This document shows positions 10,705 to 21,480 of a stretch of DNA of 32,828 nt, piece after piece. How positions within the stretch are numbered: the first letter of the stretch is position 1; each line of letters starts with the position of its first letter. This DNA comes from Asparagopsis taxiformis (lineage: Eukaryota; Rhodophyta; Florideophyceae; Bonnemaisoniales; Bonnemaisoniaceae). Location: NCBI GenBank assembly GCA_030407315.1, contig JALQPE010000769.1, positions 1 to 32,828 on the forward strand, in the 5' to 3' direction. The notes beneath the pieces were generated by a model. That model worked only from the letters and a program-made list of their open reading frames with translations, was not told the DNA's origin and ran no database searches. The translations under genes and the position numbers were made by a program.

Positions 10705-13041
10705 ATGGAATGCAAGTATGAAGGGTGCTTCTACTACTGCGTAGATGCTTATGCGCTTGCGCTGCATGAGCGAACGTGTCGCTACCGTTTCAACCCCTCT
10801 CCCCAACATTTCAACAACGCTCGTGTCCCTGCCGTCACCCATGAGCCTGCTCGAAACGGCGACCATGATTCCCCGCAACCCAGCTCCCCAGACCCAGAAT
10901 CTGGTCGTGCTTCCTCCAGCGACTCACCCTGTGACGCTCCACTGCCACCAACCTCAACCCCCTCCGGCGCAGACCTCCTCGTGCAATCCCTCGCCGCCAG
11001 TCTCACAACCCTCGAGTACAAGGCCGGCGCTGGCCGCGTGAGCGAAGTCATCACCATCCTACAAGACCCCGCATTCTCCCTAGAAAAGTTCAACAGCGCC
11101 GTTCGCACCGTAGAAGAATGTCGCCACGTTACCGCTTCCATGGTCGAAACACATTTCCGCACCGAAGGTTACAAGAGCCACATCATTCGAGACAAAACTG
11201 GTAAGTACTCGGCACAGCTGTACCTCCGCGACCCAGTCGACATGCTCCGCAGGCAGTTAGCACTGGCTAACGACCAAAATACTCTCTTCCACCCCTCCCC
11301 ACAGACCGCCCCAGACGGCACCGCAATATTTTCTCATCCCCTACACACAGAATTCGCGAAAACGCTGCACCAGGTTACTAGACAGCGCGTGCAGCTCTCG
11401 GAAGATCCACAGGTCGTATGGGCAGAGGAAACTGATCCCACACCTTCCTCCTTTGCCGGCCTCCTCCAAGTGTACTCCGACAAGAGCAGCACAAGCCTCA
11501 AGAGCTCCGCAATCGTCGCATACCCCATACACGTCACACTGCTCAACTTCTCCGCCCCCTCCGTCGCCACTGCATCCGTACCGGCCTCACCATCGTCGGG
11601 TATCTTCCGTACATTTTTAACCCTTCGTCCAACGCCTTGTTCGGTGATGAAATGCCGACAACCTCTAGTTCTGCTAGTCGCGCTCGCAAAATTGATATTC
11701 TTCATAAAGCACTCGAAAAAGTGTTTTCGTCCCTATCCACCGCGTTCTCTTCCGGGTTCCCCTGCACAGACTCCACTGCAACTGCCCGCCAATGCTTTCC
11801 CATCCTAGCCAATTATTGCTGCGACTTTCCAGAGGCCAAAGAGCTGTCATGCACTGGCAACAGCACTACCACCACACATCCCTGCCACCGCTGCTACATC
11901 CCCGCCACTCAACTTGAATCCAGCGCGCCACACCAGCCCTGCTCCCTCGATGATACACGATCTGCACGCCAAGAGAGCGCTCAGGAGCATACAACTGCTC
12001 CGCTCGAAGCTCTCTCCCTCCTCGAACAACACTCTGTCCTCGAATCGACCGCTCTTTTACCCACCAACAGTCCCCTAGACCCCTACAACATTTTCTCCTT
12101 CGAGCCTCTGCACAATCTCCACCTCGGCATCTCAAAGCTCATCAAACAGTGCATTGTCCACCGCCTCAGCTCCCCAGACCTCACCACCACCACTGCCTCC
12201 CATTCCGGGACACCTCGCACCTCCAAGAAGGTGAAAAAATCCATCCTCGCCGGCTCAAACAGCATTCTGTCCGCTATCGAACGCGACTACTACATCACCG
12301 GTCTTCATGTCGACTTCTCCAAGGGTGAGAAGGGCACCAATTTGAACGGCCTCTTCACGGAGGACGGCATATGCGGCATGCTCGCAGCCAAAGACTATCA
12401 CCATGTCGACATGGTGTTCCCTTTCATCGCAGCATTCATTGACACATGCTGTGACGAAGTAGAGACAGCCCCCCTCACTTCCATCTGCACGCAATACCCT
12501 GACCTCGTCGCATGGGTCATGAAACGCGGTCGCATCAAGCACTGGACTGCCGCCGAACTAGAAAGCCTCCAGAACTCCATTTCCTATTTCAAACAATCAA
12601 TGCTCTCCACCCTCGGCCCATTCCACACCACAGGTCTCAAAACTTTCAAGTTCCATCTCCTTGACCATCTTCCCGGTGACTTGCAGAGATATGGCGCCCT
12701 GGAACACATTGATGCAGGCCCCTACGAACACTCGCATCTTCTGTTCAAACAGAGTTATAGGAAAACCTCTCGAAGGCGCTCCACAGCCATGGAAGAGACT
12801 ATTCGCCACATGGAATTCTCCTGGCCACTCCAACTGGTCACACCCCATCCAACACATTGGGAAGCCCACGCATGATATCGCCCACAGACGGTGCAGTACT
12901 CGTTCGCGACGGATTCACCGTTGCACTGCACGACTTTGCCTCCCTGCTGCGATGCAACACTCCTCGTTGCAGATATCGACGGACAGCCCGATCCTGCCAC
13001 TCTTTTGCCTCTGCACAACTCCTCGTTCCCGTCTGGCACCA
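10705..13041 (+). pseudogene. Plavaka-like transposase, copy A, N-terminal three quarters
   Basis: This encoded the transposase that cuts and pastes this element family. The start ATG at 10705 is followed at once by a C2HC zinc-finger-like motif (C-x4-C, then H-x3-C within residues 3-25). A Pro/Ser-rich linker follows. The segment at about residues 255-285 (LLQVYSDKSSTS, then AYPIHVTLLNFSA) resembles the first DDE region of Plavaka-type proteins. Near 11577 the frame shifts, and the match continues with IVGYLPYIF, a C-x2-C pair (HPCHRCYI), FEPLHNLHLGISK and LDHLPGDLQRYGALEHIDAG. Two more shifts near 12870 and 12945 precede the break at 13042, after which the protein resumes at 28704. The gene is dead: three frameshifts plus a 15.7-kb insertion. 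Superfamily level is moderately sure; transposase identity is very likely. Confidence 0.85.
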
Positions 13042-13043
13042 TA

Positions 13044-13076
13044 CGTCTGTGTTTTCGGAAGTGGACGCGGACGTCC
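13044..13076 (+). repeat. Terminal inverted repeat, left end of copy B
   Basis: It is identical to 8904-8936 and pairs with 28669-28701 with two mismatches. The preceding TA (13042-13043) completes the Ile codon of the interrupted transposase frame. Confidence 0.92.
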
Positions 13077-13173
13077 AGTCTCTCTAGTACGGGTCCTAGT
13101 CGGCCCCGAGATTTACTAGAACAAATGAACGTCCGCGTCCAAAAAAAATAAAAATTTTTTGGATGCGGACGTC

Positions 13174-13345
13174 CACTTTCTCTAGTACATATGGGGGAAT
13201 ACTAGGGCCCGACATCCACTTTCTCTAGTACGTTTGGCGGAATACTAGGACCCGACATCCACTTTCTCTAGTACATATGGCGGAATACTAGGACCCGACA
13301 TCCACTTTCTCTAGTACGTTTGGCGGAATACTAGGACCCGACATC
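13174..13345 (+). repeat. Four tandem 43-bp units near the copy B end
   Basis: Units start at 13174, 13217, 13260 and 13303, each reading CCACTTTCTCTAGTAC followed by GGCGGAATACTAGGACCCGA or a close variant. Alternate units carry ATATGG or GTTTGG after CTAGTAC, so the array grew by duplicating a two-unit block. Copy A has a single unit at the equivalent place (about 9030-9074). CTAG-containing words also mark the right end of copy B, so these may be transposase-binding sites. Confidence 0.92.
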
Positions 13346-15499
13346 CAGTATACAATATATCAGCGAAACCGGGAGGGAATAAATTACAGCGGATGGTAAA
13401 TTCAGGGCCCATATCGGACCGTATTTTATTCTCTCATTTACGAAACTGCTCGTATACAATACGTCTCTCTAGAATAGGAAATACATATCTGGTCAGAATA
13501 GGAAATAAATACCCGGTTAGAATAGGAAATACGTATCCAGCCAGAATACGGAATATGTATCCAGCCAGAATACGAAATATGTATCCAGCCAGAATACAAA
13601 ATACCTGTCAGCATATCGTCGATCACCCATCTCCCTCACTATCGCGTTCTCCCTACCATCCGAACGCCATGCACCACCATTCGCACATACTTCAAGAACC
13701 CTCACGACCCACACTACAAAAATCCGCTCCTTCCCAATACCATCCCCGCTTTCCTCGACACCACCCCAGCCCATTACATCATCAAGACATCAAACACGAA
13801 CATGGTCAGCAAAATCTTACACCACTTGAAACCCACTCTCACTTCTATCGTATGCCCGAAAATATACACATACCAGAAACACCTCACAGATTCATTCCCC
13901 ATCTTCCTAGATCCCTTCTTCACTCTCCTTGAGTCCTGGAGTTCCTGCTTCACCACTCCTGCATCACATACAAAACATCAACCCCAACAGTCAGATTCAA
14001 AAGCGACGATTCCTCTGACAGATATCTTACAAACTCGCCTACTTACCTCCCTTCCATCCTACTCCCAATACAAACCATAATGAAAAAATCTTGCTATGAA
14101 TAAACATAGGCAGCTGTCCATATCCTCTCAGGACCGGTCTTGGAGCTCAATGAAACTTGCCTTCCTTCATCAGTATTCATGCATCACCTATGCAGCATCG
14201 AGATCAACCACAACAGTCAGACTCAAAACCAACCTTCCCTCGCGGCACACGCTCGAAACTCACGCACTTACCTTCGTTCCGCACAATACACACCTTGACT
14301 CAATAGGCTTCTAAAGAATAAATATTGGATCAACAGCAACAGTCAGACTCAAAACCCACGCTTCCCTCGCTGGATACTCTCGAAACTAGCGCACTTACCT
14401 TTGTTCCATCCTGCACATAATACAAACCATTGGTCACAAATCGTACAAGTAACAAATATAGCCAGCATTAAGCATCCTCGCACAACCGTACTTGGTTCCC
14501 AAATGAACTTATTTCCTCCATCAGCACTCCTGCTTCACCTACACAACATCGAAATCAGTCGCAACAGTCAAATTCAAAGGCAAATTCCCCCGCTGGATAC
14601 CCTCAAAACCCGCACTCGTACCTCTCTTCCATCCCACACACGATACAAAACATAAGTCACAAATCGTGCAATAAACAAATATAGTCAGCATTCCGCATCT
14701 TCGCAAAACTGGACTGGGCGATCAATGTACTACATTATATAGTATCTTACCTTCCTTCATCACCATGCTAGAATCACTTATACAAAATCGACATAACCAA
14801 CAACAGTCAGACTCTTCAAGCTTCCCTGGCTGCATACTCTCGAAACTCGCGCACTTACTTTCGTTCCATCCTCCACTCCAAATAAAGCAAAGGTGGCGGA
14901 AGAATCTTAGTCGATGGTGAGGGCGGACTCCAGTGGAGCTTGCAGGGTCGACTGGACAGCTTTCAGCGTCCGCTTAAGTCTTGCTGTGCGTACTCGATAT
15001 CATCGCCGGAAGTGGGATTGAAAATGGCCCAAGCTATGGACTCTGAATCCCCGAACGATGAGATCCGGATCGAGAACAAAGTAAACATATAATCATATAT
15101 ATGGGAATCCATTTGCTTTCCTTACATGATCCGTGGAATTTCCACTGTAAAGCACATACTGATTCCATGAAGTTCGGAAATAAAAAGTTTATTTTTACAA
15201 GTTAATTAATTGAAAATTCATCTCCCACGGCGGTCTGTCGTCCTTCCATTCACACCTTTCCAGCACGCAGTGTGACGTAACAGTTCGAAATGATTGAACT
15301 CTCGGTTGTATTCCACCTTTGGGATGCTAGCTGGAATGAACACAATCGTGCTCAGTGATCTAGTCTTAAAACTACCAGCACGTTACATACAAAGTCTCGA
15401 AGGCACTACAAAGCGCAAAACAAAAATTGGTCGCATCTGGACGGCACAGTCTCCTCTATTCAGCTCTCAATCGTCCTCCTACTAGGACAAAAACTCGTC
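13346..15499 (+). other. Copy B leader, noncoding, with expanded tandem blocks
   Basis: This is collinear with copy A 9075-10704. The 24-bp block has five full units (13471-13590) and a partial, against three in copy A. The AGTCA-marked long units recur at about 13988, 14215, 14341, 14565 and 14805, against three in copy A. The spacing of the first three matches copy A within three bases, so copy B gained, or copy A lost, two units. No real gene is evident; the open frames are shadows of the repeats. Confidence 0.75.
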
Positions 15500-16186
15500 A
15501 TGGAATGGAAGTATGAAGGGCTCTTCTACTAATGCGTAGATGCCTATGCACTCGTGCTGCATGAGCGAACGTGTCGCTACCGTTTCAACCCCTCTCCACA
15601 ACATTTCAACAACACTCGTGTCCCTGCTGTCACCCAAGAACTTGTTGAACCTGCTCGAGACCGCGACCATGATTCCCTGCAGCTCAGCTCCCTGGACCCA
15701 GAATCTGGTTCAAATTCCTTCAACGACACACCTTGTGACGCTCCACCGCCACCAACTTCAACCCCCTCCCGCAAAGACCTCCTGGTGCAATCCCTCGCCG
15801 CAAGCCTCACAACTCTCGAGTACAAGGCCGGCGCTGGGTGAATGAATGAAGTCATCAGCATCCTACAAGACCCCGCATTCTCCCTAGAAAAGTTCAACAG
15901 CGCCGTCCACACCGTAGGGGAATTTCGCCACGTTACCACTTCCATGGTCGAAACACACTTCCGCACCGAGGGTTACAAGAGTCACTTCATTCCAGACAGA
16001 ACTGGTCAGTACTCCGCGCAGCTGGACCTCAGCGACCCAGTCGAAATGCTCCGCAGGCACTTATAAATGGCTACCGACCACTACAATCTCCCTACAGACC
16101 TCCCCAGACGGCACCACAATGTTTTCTCATCCTCTAAACACAAAATTCGCTCAAACGCTGCACAAGGTTACTTGAAAGCTCGTGCA
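15500..16186 (+). pseudogene. Plavaka-like transposase, copy B, N-terminal remnant
   Basis: This aligns throughout with the first ~690 bases of the copy A gene. The start ATG at 15500 is kept, but both Cys of the first zinc-finger pair are lost (to Trp and Leu), and an in-frame TAA follows within the finger. Further stops lie after GAG (about 15840) and after MLRRHL (about 16064). Homology to copy A ends at about 16186 (CGTGCA), where the hairpin repeat family takes over, and the rest of the gene is absent. Copy B therefore could not encode its own transposase and probably moved using enzyme from another copy, unless it decayed after insertion. Confidence 0.88.
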
Positions 16187-17354
16187 CATCCTGATTTTCT
16201 TTATTTTCTGGGTTATTCTCAAAAACATGCACCTGTGAACATGCTTTTGAGATGGGGGTGTGCCGTACGGCACTCTCGACCCCCCAAATCGATACTTTTT
16301 TGCAATTTTTCCTCAACCCGAAATTTCAACATCTCTGGGCTGGGCAGCATTGCAATTTAATTGAGCCGGACATCCACCGGACGTCCATTTCAGGTTAGTC
16401 GTATATTGCGCACCTGCACACATTGCAACAATGAAGCAGGCTATTATCGCACGGAGCTACCGTACCGACAACAGGCCATCGGATGCGAGGGGCTATCCTG
16501 GTCGGCAGCCGGATGGAAATGGCTGCACCCATTGTCATCCTGCTATTGCACGGAGCGCACACACTGCAGCACGGTACTGACGTTCGCGTCAGTGGCGTGG
16601 CGTGCGAGCCGTACGTGTTTATATGTGTGTGTGTGTCAGCTGCTGCACATTGAAGTACTTCCCAGGTGTACCACTGGTCAACAACGTTTTGAACTGTCAC
16701 CTCAGTCATACTCCGACGCATGTACATGCAACGGAGAACGAATGAGATAGCAGAGCAGCAACCAATGCTGGCTGGATGTCCAAATGTCGGTGGACTCGAG
16801 GGCAATAGTAGCAGACATTTATCGAAGTCCACCACTGATGGGTGAGCTCCGCGATAGGTGTAGTTGTCGTGGTATTGTTCTACAATTGTGGAAGTTGAAG
16901 ACGACGAGCACGTCCCTGCACGTCCAGGTTGACCAGCTGAGCGGAGGGATGCCAGGTTGAGTGTAGGATGAACGGAGGTGTATTGTGATGTGAGTGAGTT
17001 GGAGACGTGATCGAGGCGGATGAAGCTGTTTGGAACATGTTCAGTGCGATGGAGGCTATGGGACGTGGAGGTGAAGGCATTGGTGAGGCTGACTGGAACG
17101 TTAAAAGTACTACTTTTTCCATAGTATGGGCGTGAGCGGGGAGGGAGGAACTCGGGCCGCTCGGGGCACTGGATGGCTTCTGGGGCCGTTGTGGCCAAGT
17201 TAGGCGACCTGAATTGCTTTATTTTTTGGGCTATTCTCAAAAACATGCACAAGTGAACATGTTTTTGAGATGGGGGTGTGCCGTACGGCACTTTCGGCCC
17301 CCCCCAAATCGATGTTTTTTTGTAGTTTTTTCTGCCAGAAATTTTAGAATTTCT
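16187..17354 (-). repeat. Left inverted repeat of the hairpin family, about 1.17 kb
   Basis: This is nearly identical, in reverse orientation, to 23681-24740. The main difference is about 110 bases present here (near 16960-17075) and missing there. It contains two hairpin modules (around 16200-16390 and 17215-17354), each with the palindrome GTGCCGTACGGCAC or its 13-base core and an AAAACATG...CATGTTTT stem. A ~0.8-kb spacer with a short GT microsatellite (about 16625) lies between them. Long open frames on both strands here are equally present in the other copy and show no known domain, so I do not call genes. Confidence 0.88.
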
Positions 17355-17360
17355 AGGCTG

Positions 17361-17666
17361 ATTGTATCTCCGACTAGTCCATCCTATCGTTTTTCCAACA
17401 TGGGTCATATCTGACGAAATCTCTTTCAGACGCTGTGTTGCACACCCTTCTTCCGCCTGTGAAGAATGAGATGCGAGTCCAAAAAATAGCTGCTCCTAGC
17501 AGAACGGTATCTGGCTCAGACGAAAGAACTATTGGAATAGCAAGACAATTGGGTAACCCTATAAGTGGCATTCTGCTTCTGTAGAGGCCCCCACATGCAG
17601 TAACAAGTTTAATATCATGTCTAGATTGAAACAGCTCGACCAGAATTTTTTCCGTAATATAGTTTC
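17361..17666 (-). pseudogene. FGGY-family sugar kinase, C-terminal fragment
   Basis: FGGY kinases phosphorylate sugars and polyols in the cytosol. Read on the minus strand from 17666, the frame gives a helix (KILVELFQSRHDI) and then the family's C-terminal signature VTACGGLYRS, followed by PIVLSSEP and VLLGAAI, with the usual spacing between them. One frameshift after GAAI leads to DMTHVGKTIG, which fits the end of the domain (M-x-x-V-G-x-x-I). The fragment stops at the inverted repeat (17354), so the last residues are missing. The whole N-terminal ATPase half is also missing: at 17666 the sequence changes directly into an ALDH fragment on the other strand. Substrate cannot be inferred. Confidence 0.75.
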
Positions 17667-17667
17667 T

Positions 17668-18543
17668 GTTTGCGGAGCTGAGTCGACGCGCGAGATGAGT
17701 GGACGGCGTGTTTAATGTGCTGGTTTGTGAGCGTGGAAAGGAGATTATGCAGCACGTTTTGGCGCATTTTGCAGTACGAATGGCTAGTTTTACGGGTAGT
17801 ACCAAAGAGGGGAAGTTGATTGGAAAGTTGGCGGCTGAAAGTTTTGAAATGCATTTTAGAACTTGGCGGTCATGCACCGTTCATTGTGTTTGACGATTGT
17901 GATGTAGAGGCGACGGTGGACGGGCTGATGAAGTGTAAATTTCGGGTTAGCGGTCAGACTTGTATCGAAGCTAGCTGAGTGTTTGCACAGCGCGGCGACA
18001 GGTATGAAAAGTTTTGTTTCGATGCTATTGCAACGCATGGGTGGGCCGGTTATGGGCAATGGTCTGGATGACGGGTGACGCTCGGACCGTTAATATCTAG
18101 CGCGGCGGTGGATCGGGTGGCAAGACATGTGGAACAGGCAGTTGCTGCGGGCGCGATCCTGGCGCTTGGCGGGAGTAATGTAGACAAATTGCGCAATGGT
18201 GAGAGTGCGGCATCGGCTGATTGTTTCTATTCGGCGATGCTGTTATTGGGTGTTACAGACGATATGGACGTGGCTAAGGTGGAGACATTTGGACCTGTGG
18301 TGGCGATATTGGCGTTCGAAGAGGAGGTGGTGGTGCGAGGGGCGAATGAGGGCGCCGAAACGGGACTGGCAGCGTATGCGTACTCTACGGACGTCGGACG
18401 CGTGATGAGAATGGGCAGAGTGTTGCAGTTTGGAACGGTTGCGGTGAATGACGTTGCGGCCTCGAATGCTGCGACGGCGTTTGGTTGCATGAAGAAAGGC
18501 GATGTGTGGGCCGATGAGGGAGTCGGCGGTGGCAAGATACAAT
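17668..18543 (+). pseudogene. Aldehyde dehydrogenase (ALDH5/SSADH-like) internal to C-terminal fragment
   Basis: The ALDH superfamily oxidises aldehydes with NAD(P). The match begins at LFAELSRRAR, in mid-protein. It continues with the cofactor-binding FTGSTKEGK, the catalytic-Glu motif LELGGHAPF (after a shift near 17850), [10 protein letters not shown], the catalytic Cys in SGQTCI, and VTLGPLI after further shifts (17980-18070). The frame from 18075 then runs to GPVVAILAF and ends at 18543. GNGLDDG and GPLI with the following AV-x-RV-x-x-HV favour succinate-semialdehyde dehydrogenase. There is an in-frame TGA at about 17697 and at least three shifts. The N-terminal ~40% is absent, and the last ~20 residues no longer resemble the family. 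No introns interrupt the homology. Confidence 0.85.
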
Positions 18544-19820
18544 GATTGGTTGTAATCAGGTGGTATGCAATTTCCGCGAGAACGACTGTCTGCATCGGGA
18601 ACTTAATTTTTTGGTAATATGAGGAGGTACTATGGGAAATGCGCCGTTGGTGAATGGCCCAGGGGGGCAGCGCAAAGAAGACTTGTGGCACATAATAATA
18701 TGCGCAAATGCCGCTCACTAACGCTAATTGGCTGCATTCAAAAACCTAACCATTCATTCCACTCCACATAGAAACGTTTTACACGGTGCGATCCATTTTC
18801 CAAGCAGGTAACTTATAGCTGTTGTAATGTAATGGTTTCCGGGTTAGCTTGAGTGGTCGTTCTGGCAGTGATTTTCAGTAATGGATCGTTTCTGAGCATA
18901 TTCCCACCACTTCATATACCCGCACCGTCTCCAGCAAAGCATCATGTCATGACCCGACCATTATTAGCATTCCGCACTTTCGGAATCACTTGTTTCAGGT
19001 GAGTCGCGCTGCTGACTCTCCAATGTCTTGAAAAAATTGACACAAAGGAAAACGATGAAGAGACTTGCCATGTAATCATCATCCCTGGGCATTTCATGAC
19101 ACAACTGTGGACGAACCTAGGGAGTTCTTGAAGAAAAAATTCGGAAGAGCTGGCGTCTTCCTGACTCATGAAGAAGTGGTGACCGCTTCAGAAAACTGTT
19201 TTGTGGGTGGAGACCACCTCTCCACAGGAAATTCCGCAGCTGCAAGTGACTTGGTAGGTTAGGTTTGAGGCGATATGATGTTCTCCAACATCTGGCAAAA
19301 TTTTGATACATTAGCTTATCGATGGAGGCATATAGGACGAGGAGAGCTTTCAATAACGAACAGGTATTGTTAGACCACTTACAGATACCCAACTCACGCT
19401 ATCTGATGTACCACTGAACAGTTGAACCGCCCTCAAAGTATAGAAATAAAAATATCCTGTCCGTTTTGCTATGAAGCCCAAGCCAATTGAGTTCTCTCCT
19501 ATCTGCTGTGTAGCAGCTTTGTAAGAACATCTACAAGTTTCTTCGTAGCCAGTGTTTCATTAGCCCATTTTTGGGCGCTTTTCATATCCATGTCCTGAAC
19601 AATACGACACATTTCTGACACCATGTTGGAACGTTGAGTTTAACCATACGTTTCCTTCTCAACAACAACTTCCTTCTGGGGATAAACCATGGTGGGTCCG
19701 CCATTCGCATCTTTTCCAGCTGGCCTTTCGTTTACATACTCGGTGTCTGTCCAACGCGTTTCCGTTTACCGCAGCCCTGCGAATACAATTGTCTGATCAG
19801 AGGGTAAGATATATTCCGGG
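18544..19820. other. Unassigned stretch between ALDH and DET1 fragments
   Basis: Short open frames occur on both strands, notably 19065-19262 plus (HDTTVDEPREFLKKKFGRAG) and several minus-strand pieces between 19117 and 19760. None could be assigned. The minus-strand words WANETLATKKLVDVLTKLL (about 19515-19570) loosely recall the end of copia RNase H, but are too short to call. The segment is AT-richer than the gene fragments on either side. Confidence 0.4.
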
Positions 19821-20875
19821 ATGCCTGTCTACCAGCCCGTCACTGCCACCAACACGCCCTGCGTCCCGAACCCAGAGCTTCTCACCCAGCTTCCCATCCA
19901 GTTGCCGGTACGCACGCGTCGTTTCGACTTCTCAAAGGACTCCACCGGTGACTTTGGCCGATTCTCCTCCCGAAAATACTAGCTGCTCGTCGCCACAGGC
20001 GCCGAACTCATTATGGGCGAATTCGGCCTGTGCACGCCCTCACGTCGCTACATGACCGTCACGTCGTTCCTTGCGCAAGCGGAGGGCGCGCAGGTTCCTG
20101 AAAGGCCGGTGGCGGTGGATGACCCGCCGGGAGCTGCCAATATGCCCTCTCTTGCGCGCGTCACGCTGCACCTCGCTGAAGTGGAAACGGGGCCTTTGGT
20201 GGACTATTTCGTTCTCGCAGATGATTATATCCAGCTTGCGGGCCATTCGGGCGTTCACATGCGCACTGATGTCATGTGTGTGCTGTCGATTCGGCAGCAC
20301 GTGCTTCATGTGCTCAAGGTGCATGAGGCGGTGGGTAGAATTGTGCTGCAGGCGAGGTTTGGTGATGTTTGTAGACTAGACGATGAGTTTGAAGTGGAGA
20401 GAGCTAGGGATAGAGCTGGTTTTCCGCCAGAGGGTCAGCTGCAACCTGAGCGTGCGCTTCAGAAGGGTCAGGGGAACCATGATGGTAAGTTATCGAGGGG
20501 GTTTTATACGGGGCTTATGTAAAAGTTGCTGGTGTAAATATATCGACGGTATAAAGCTGAAGGGAATGCGGAACGGTTTTATCGCGTTGTCAGAAGGTAC
20601 AGCATGCTAGTGGTGCTGAAAGCACACCTGTTAGATGAGGGGCATAATTTTATCAAGCTTGGAACGTATGAACGCTAAGGCTAGCCGTTGGATGCTGGGT
20701 TGAACACTTGCTTCTATGTTGGATATGATATGGTGAACAGACGTATTGTTCGACTGTTTGAAAATAGCTCAAATGAACTACAGGAGTTGTATGAAAGATA
20801 TAGGGATGTATTCGTGGGGGATAGGGTGGTGCTTGCGAGTCGGCTGGTGTTTCGAGTGGCACTTGATTAGGACGG

Positions 20876-20923
20876 GTGGAGACATGTCTCCACTGAGATC
20901 GATACGGATGCATCCGTATCGAT
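20876..20923. repeat. Two neighbouring perfect palindromes (18 and 26 bp) in the DET1 copy
   Basis: GTGGAGACATGTCTCCAC occupies 20876-20893. 20898-20923 is a 26-bp perfect palindrome with half-site ATCGATACGGATG. They sit where the DET1 protein match is poor, just after an in-frame stop, so they may replace original coding bases. Confidence 0.9.
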
Positions 20924-21084
20924 GTCAGGGTGCATCTTCTGTGCGACGCACGCGGTCTGCGCTGGCGGCGCTTCCTGTTGCTGCACAGGCTCGTATTGCA
21001 TCGCTGTATCTTGACCGGTGCATTTTCTCCTACTTCATGGACCGAATAGCTGCACTGGACGGAACCAAGATGTACGATTCGCGG

Positions 21085-21137
21085 GAGCCAATTGGCTCAT
21101 GAACTTCACCGAACTTAAGTTCGATGAAGTTCATGAG
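21085..21137. repeat. Two overlapping palindromes (14 and 42 bp) in the DET1 copy
   Basis: GAGCCAATTGGCTC (21085-21098) is perfect. 21096-21137 is a 42-bp palindrome centred on CTTAAG with one mismatched pair. The right half reads as DET1-like coding sequence (SSMKFMSVSRERLRFKL). The left half does not match the family, which suggests the left half is an inverted copy of the right. Confidence 0.88.
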
Positions 21138-21480
21138 CGTTTCCAGGGAACGTTTGAGGTTCAAGCTGGCGGCTGGGGTGCCGAGTGGGGAGCGAGCGCG
21201 GAGGGATGCAAGCGGGACAGTGGAGTCGGCGTGGAACCCGAATGCGGCAACAGGTCGGGAGCAAGTGACAGAAGCTGAGGACGTCGAGGCTGGGATTAGA
21301 CGGAGGAAAGCCTTGTTTCCGTTCCACCCGTGCCTACCATTTGTGGTATCCATGGAATTCTGTTTGAACACACCAACCGTGGTCAATTTTCACCCATATG
21401 GACATCGTATCGCGGCCCATGGCAGCGAGGTGTGCAGTGCAGCTCAACTCACACTTGATATGGGTTGTGAAAAGCATTGA

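Larger units (their letters stand above)
8904..13041 (+). mobile_element. Plavaka-like DNA transposon, copy A, left part
   Basis: Copy A starts with the terminal repeat at 8904, preceded by TA. It has 1.8 kb of noncoding, repeat-bearing leader and then the transposase gene from 10705. The gene is interrupted at 13042 by a second copy of the same transposon and resumes at 28704. Its right terminal repeat was not found beyond 29396, so the right end seems lost. The leader is nearly collinear with that of copy B (13044-15499), including tandem blocks, which defines the element independently of the protein. Membership of the Plavaka/CACTA-related group is inferred from protein motifs. Confidence 0.8.
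19821..21480 (+). pseudogene. DET1: DET1 homologue, broken copy
   Basis: DET1 is a nuclear partner of DDB1 and COP10 in CUL4 ubiquitin ligase complexes that repress light responses in plants and degrade c-Jun-type substrates in animals. From the ATG at 19821 an open frame with one TAG (19980-19982) reads LLVATGAELI, then PSLARVTLHLAEVETGPLVD, YIQLAGHSGVHM and CRLDDEFEVE, the order seen in DET1. After a stop at 20520-20522 and shifts, YRRYKAEGNAERFYR, VVLKAHLLDEGHNFIKLG and NRRIVRLFENSSNELQELYE continue the match. The C-terminal block follows at about 20940-21410 (LYLDRCIFSYF, KALFPFHPCLPFVVSMEF, PTVVNFHP). There are at least four lesions and two palindromic insertions or rearrangements. No intron is needed. 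The N-terminal third of DET1 is not seen upstream. Confidence 0.85.

Noticed and set aside
11560..11600. Programmed ribosomal frameshift in the transposase
   Set aside because: No slippery heptamer is visible at the switch, and further shifts occur near 12870 and 12945, which is what random decay produces.
16395..17408. 337-codon minus-strand open frame
   Set aside because: It runs from the FGGY fragment tail across the border into the hairpin repeat. Its right end is the kinase remnant and the rest is repeat DNA with low-complexity Thr/Ser/His sequence; it is not one gene.
17374..17877. 167-codon minus-strand frame read as one protein
   Set aside because: Only the part from 17666 downward matches the FGGY kinase. 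The part above lies antisense to the ALDH fragment and is a shadow.
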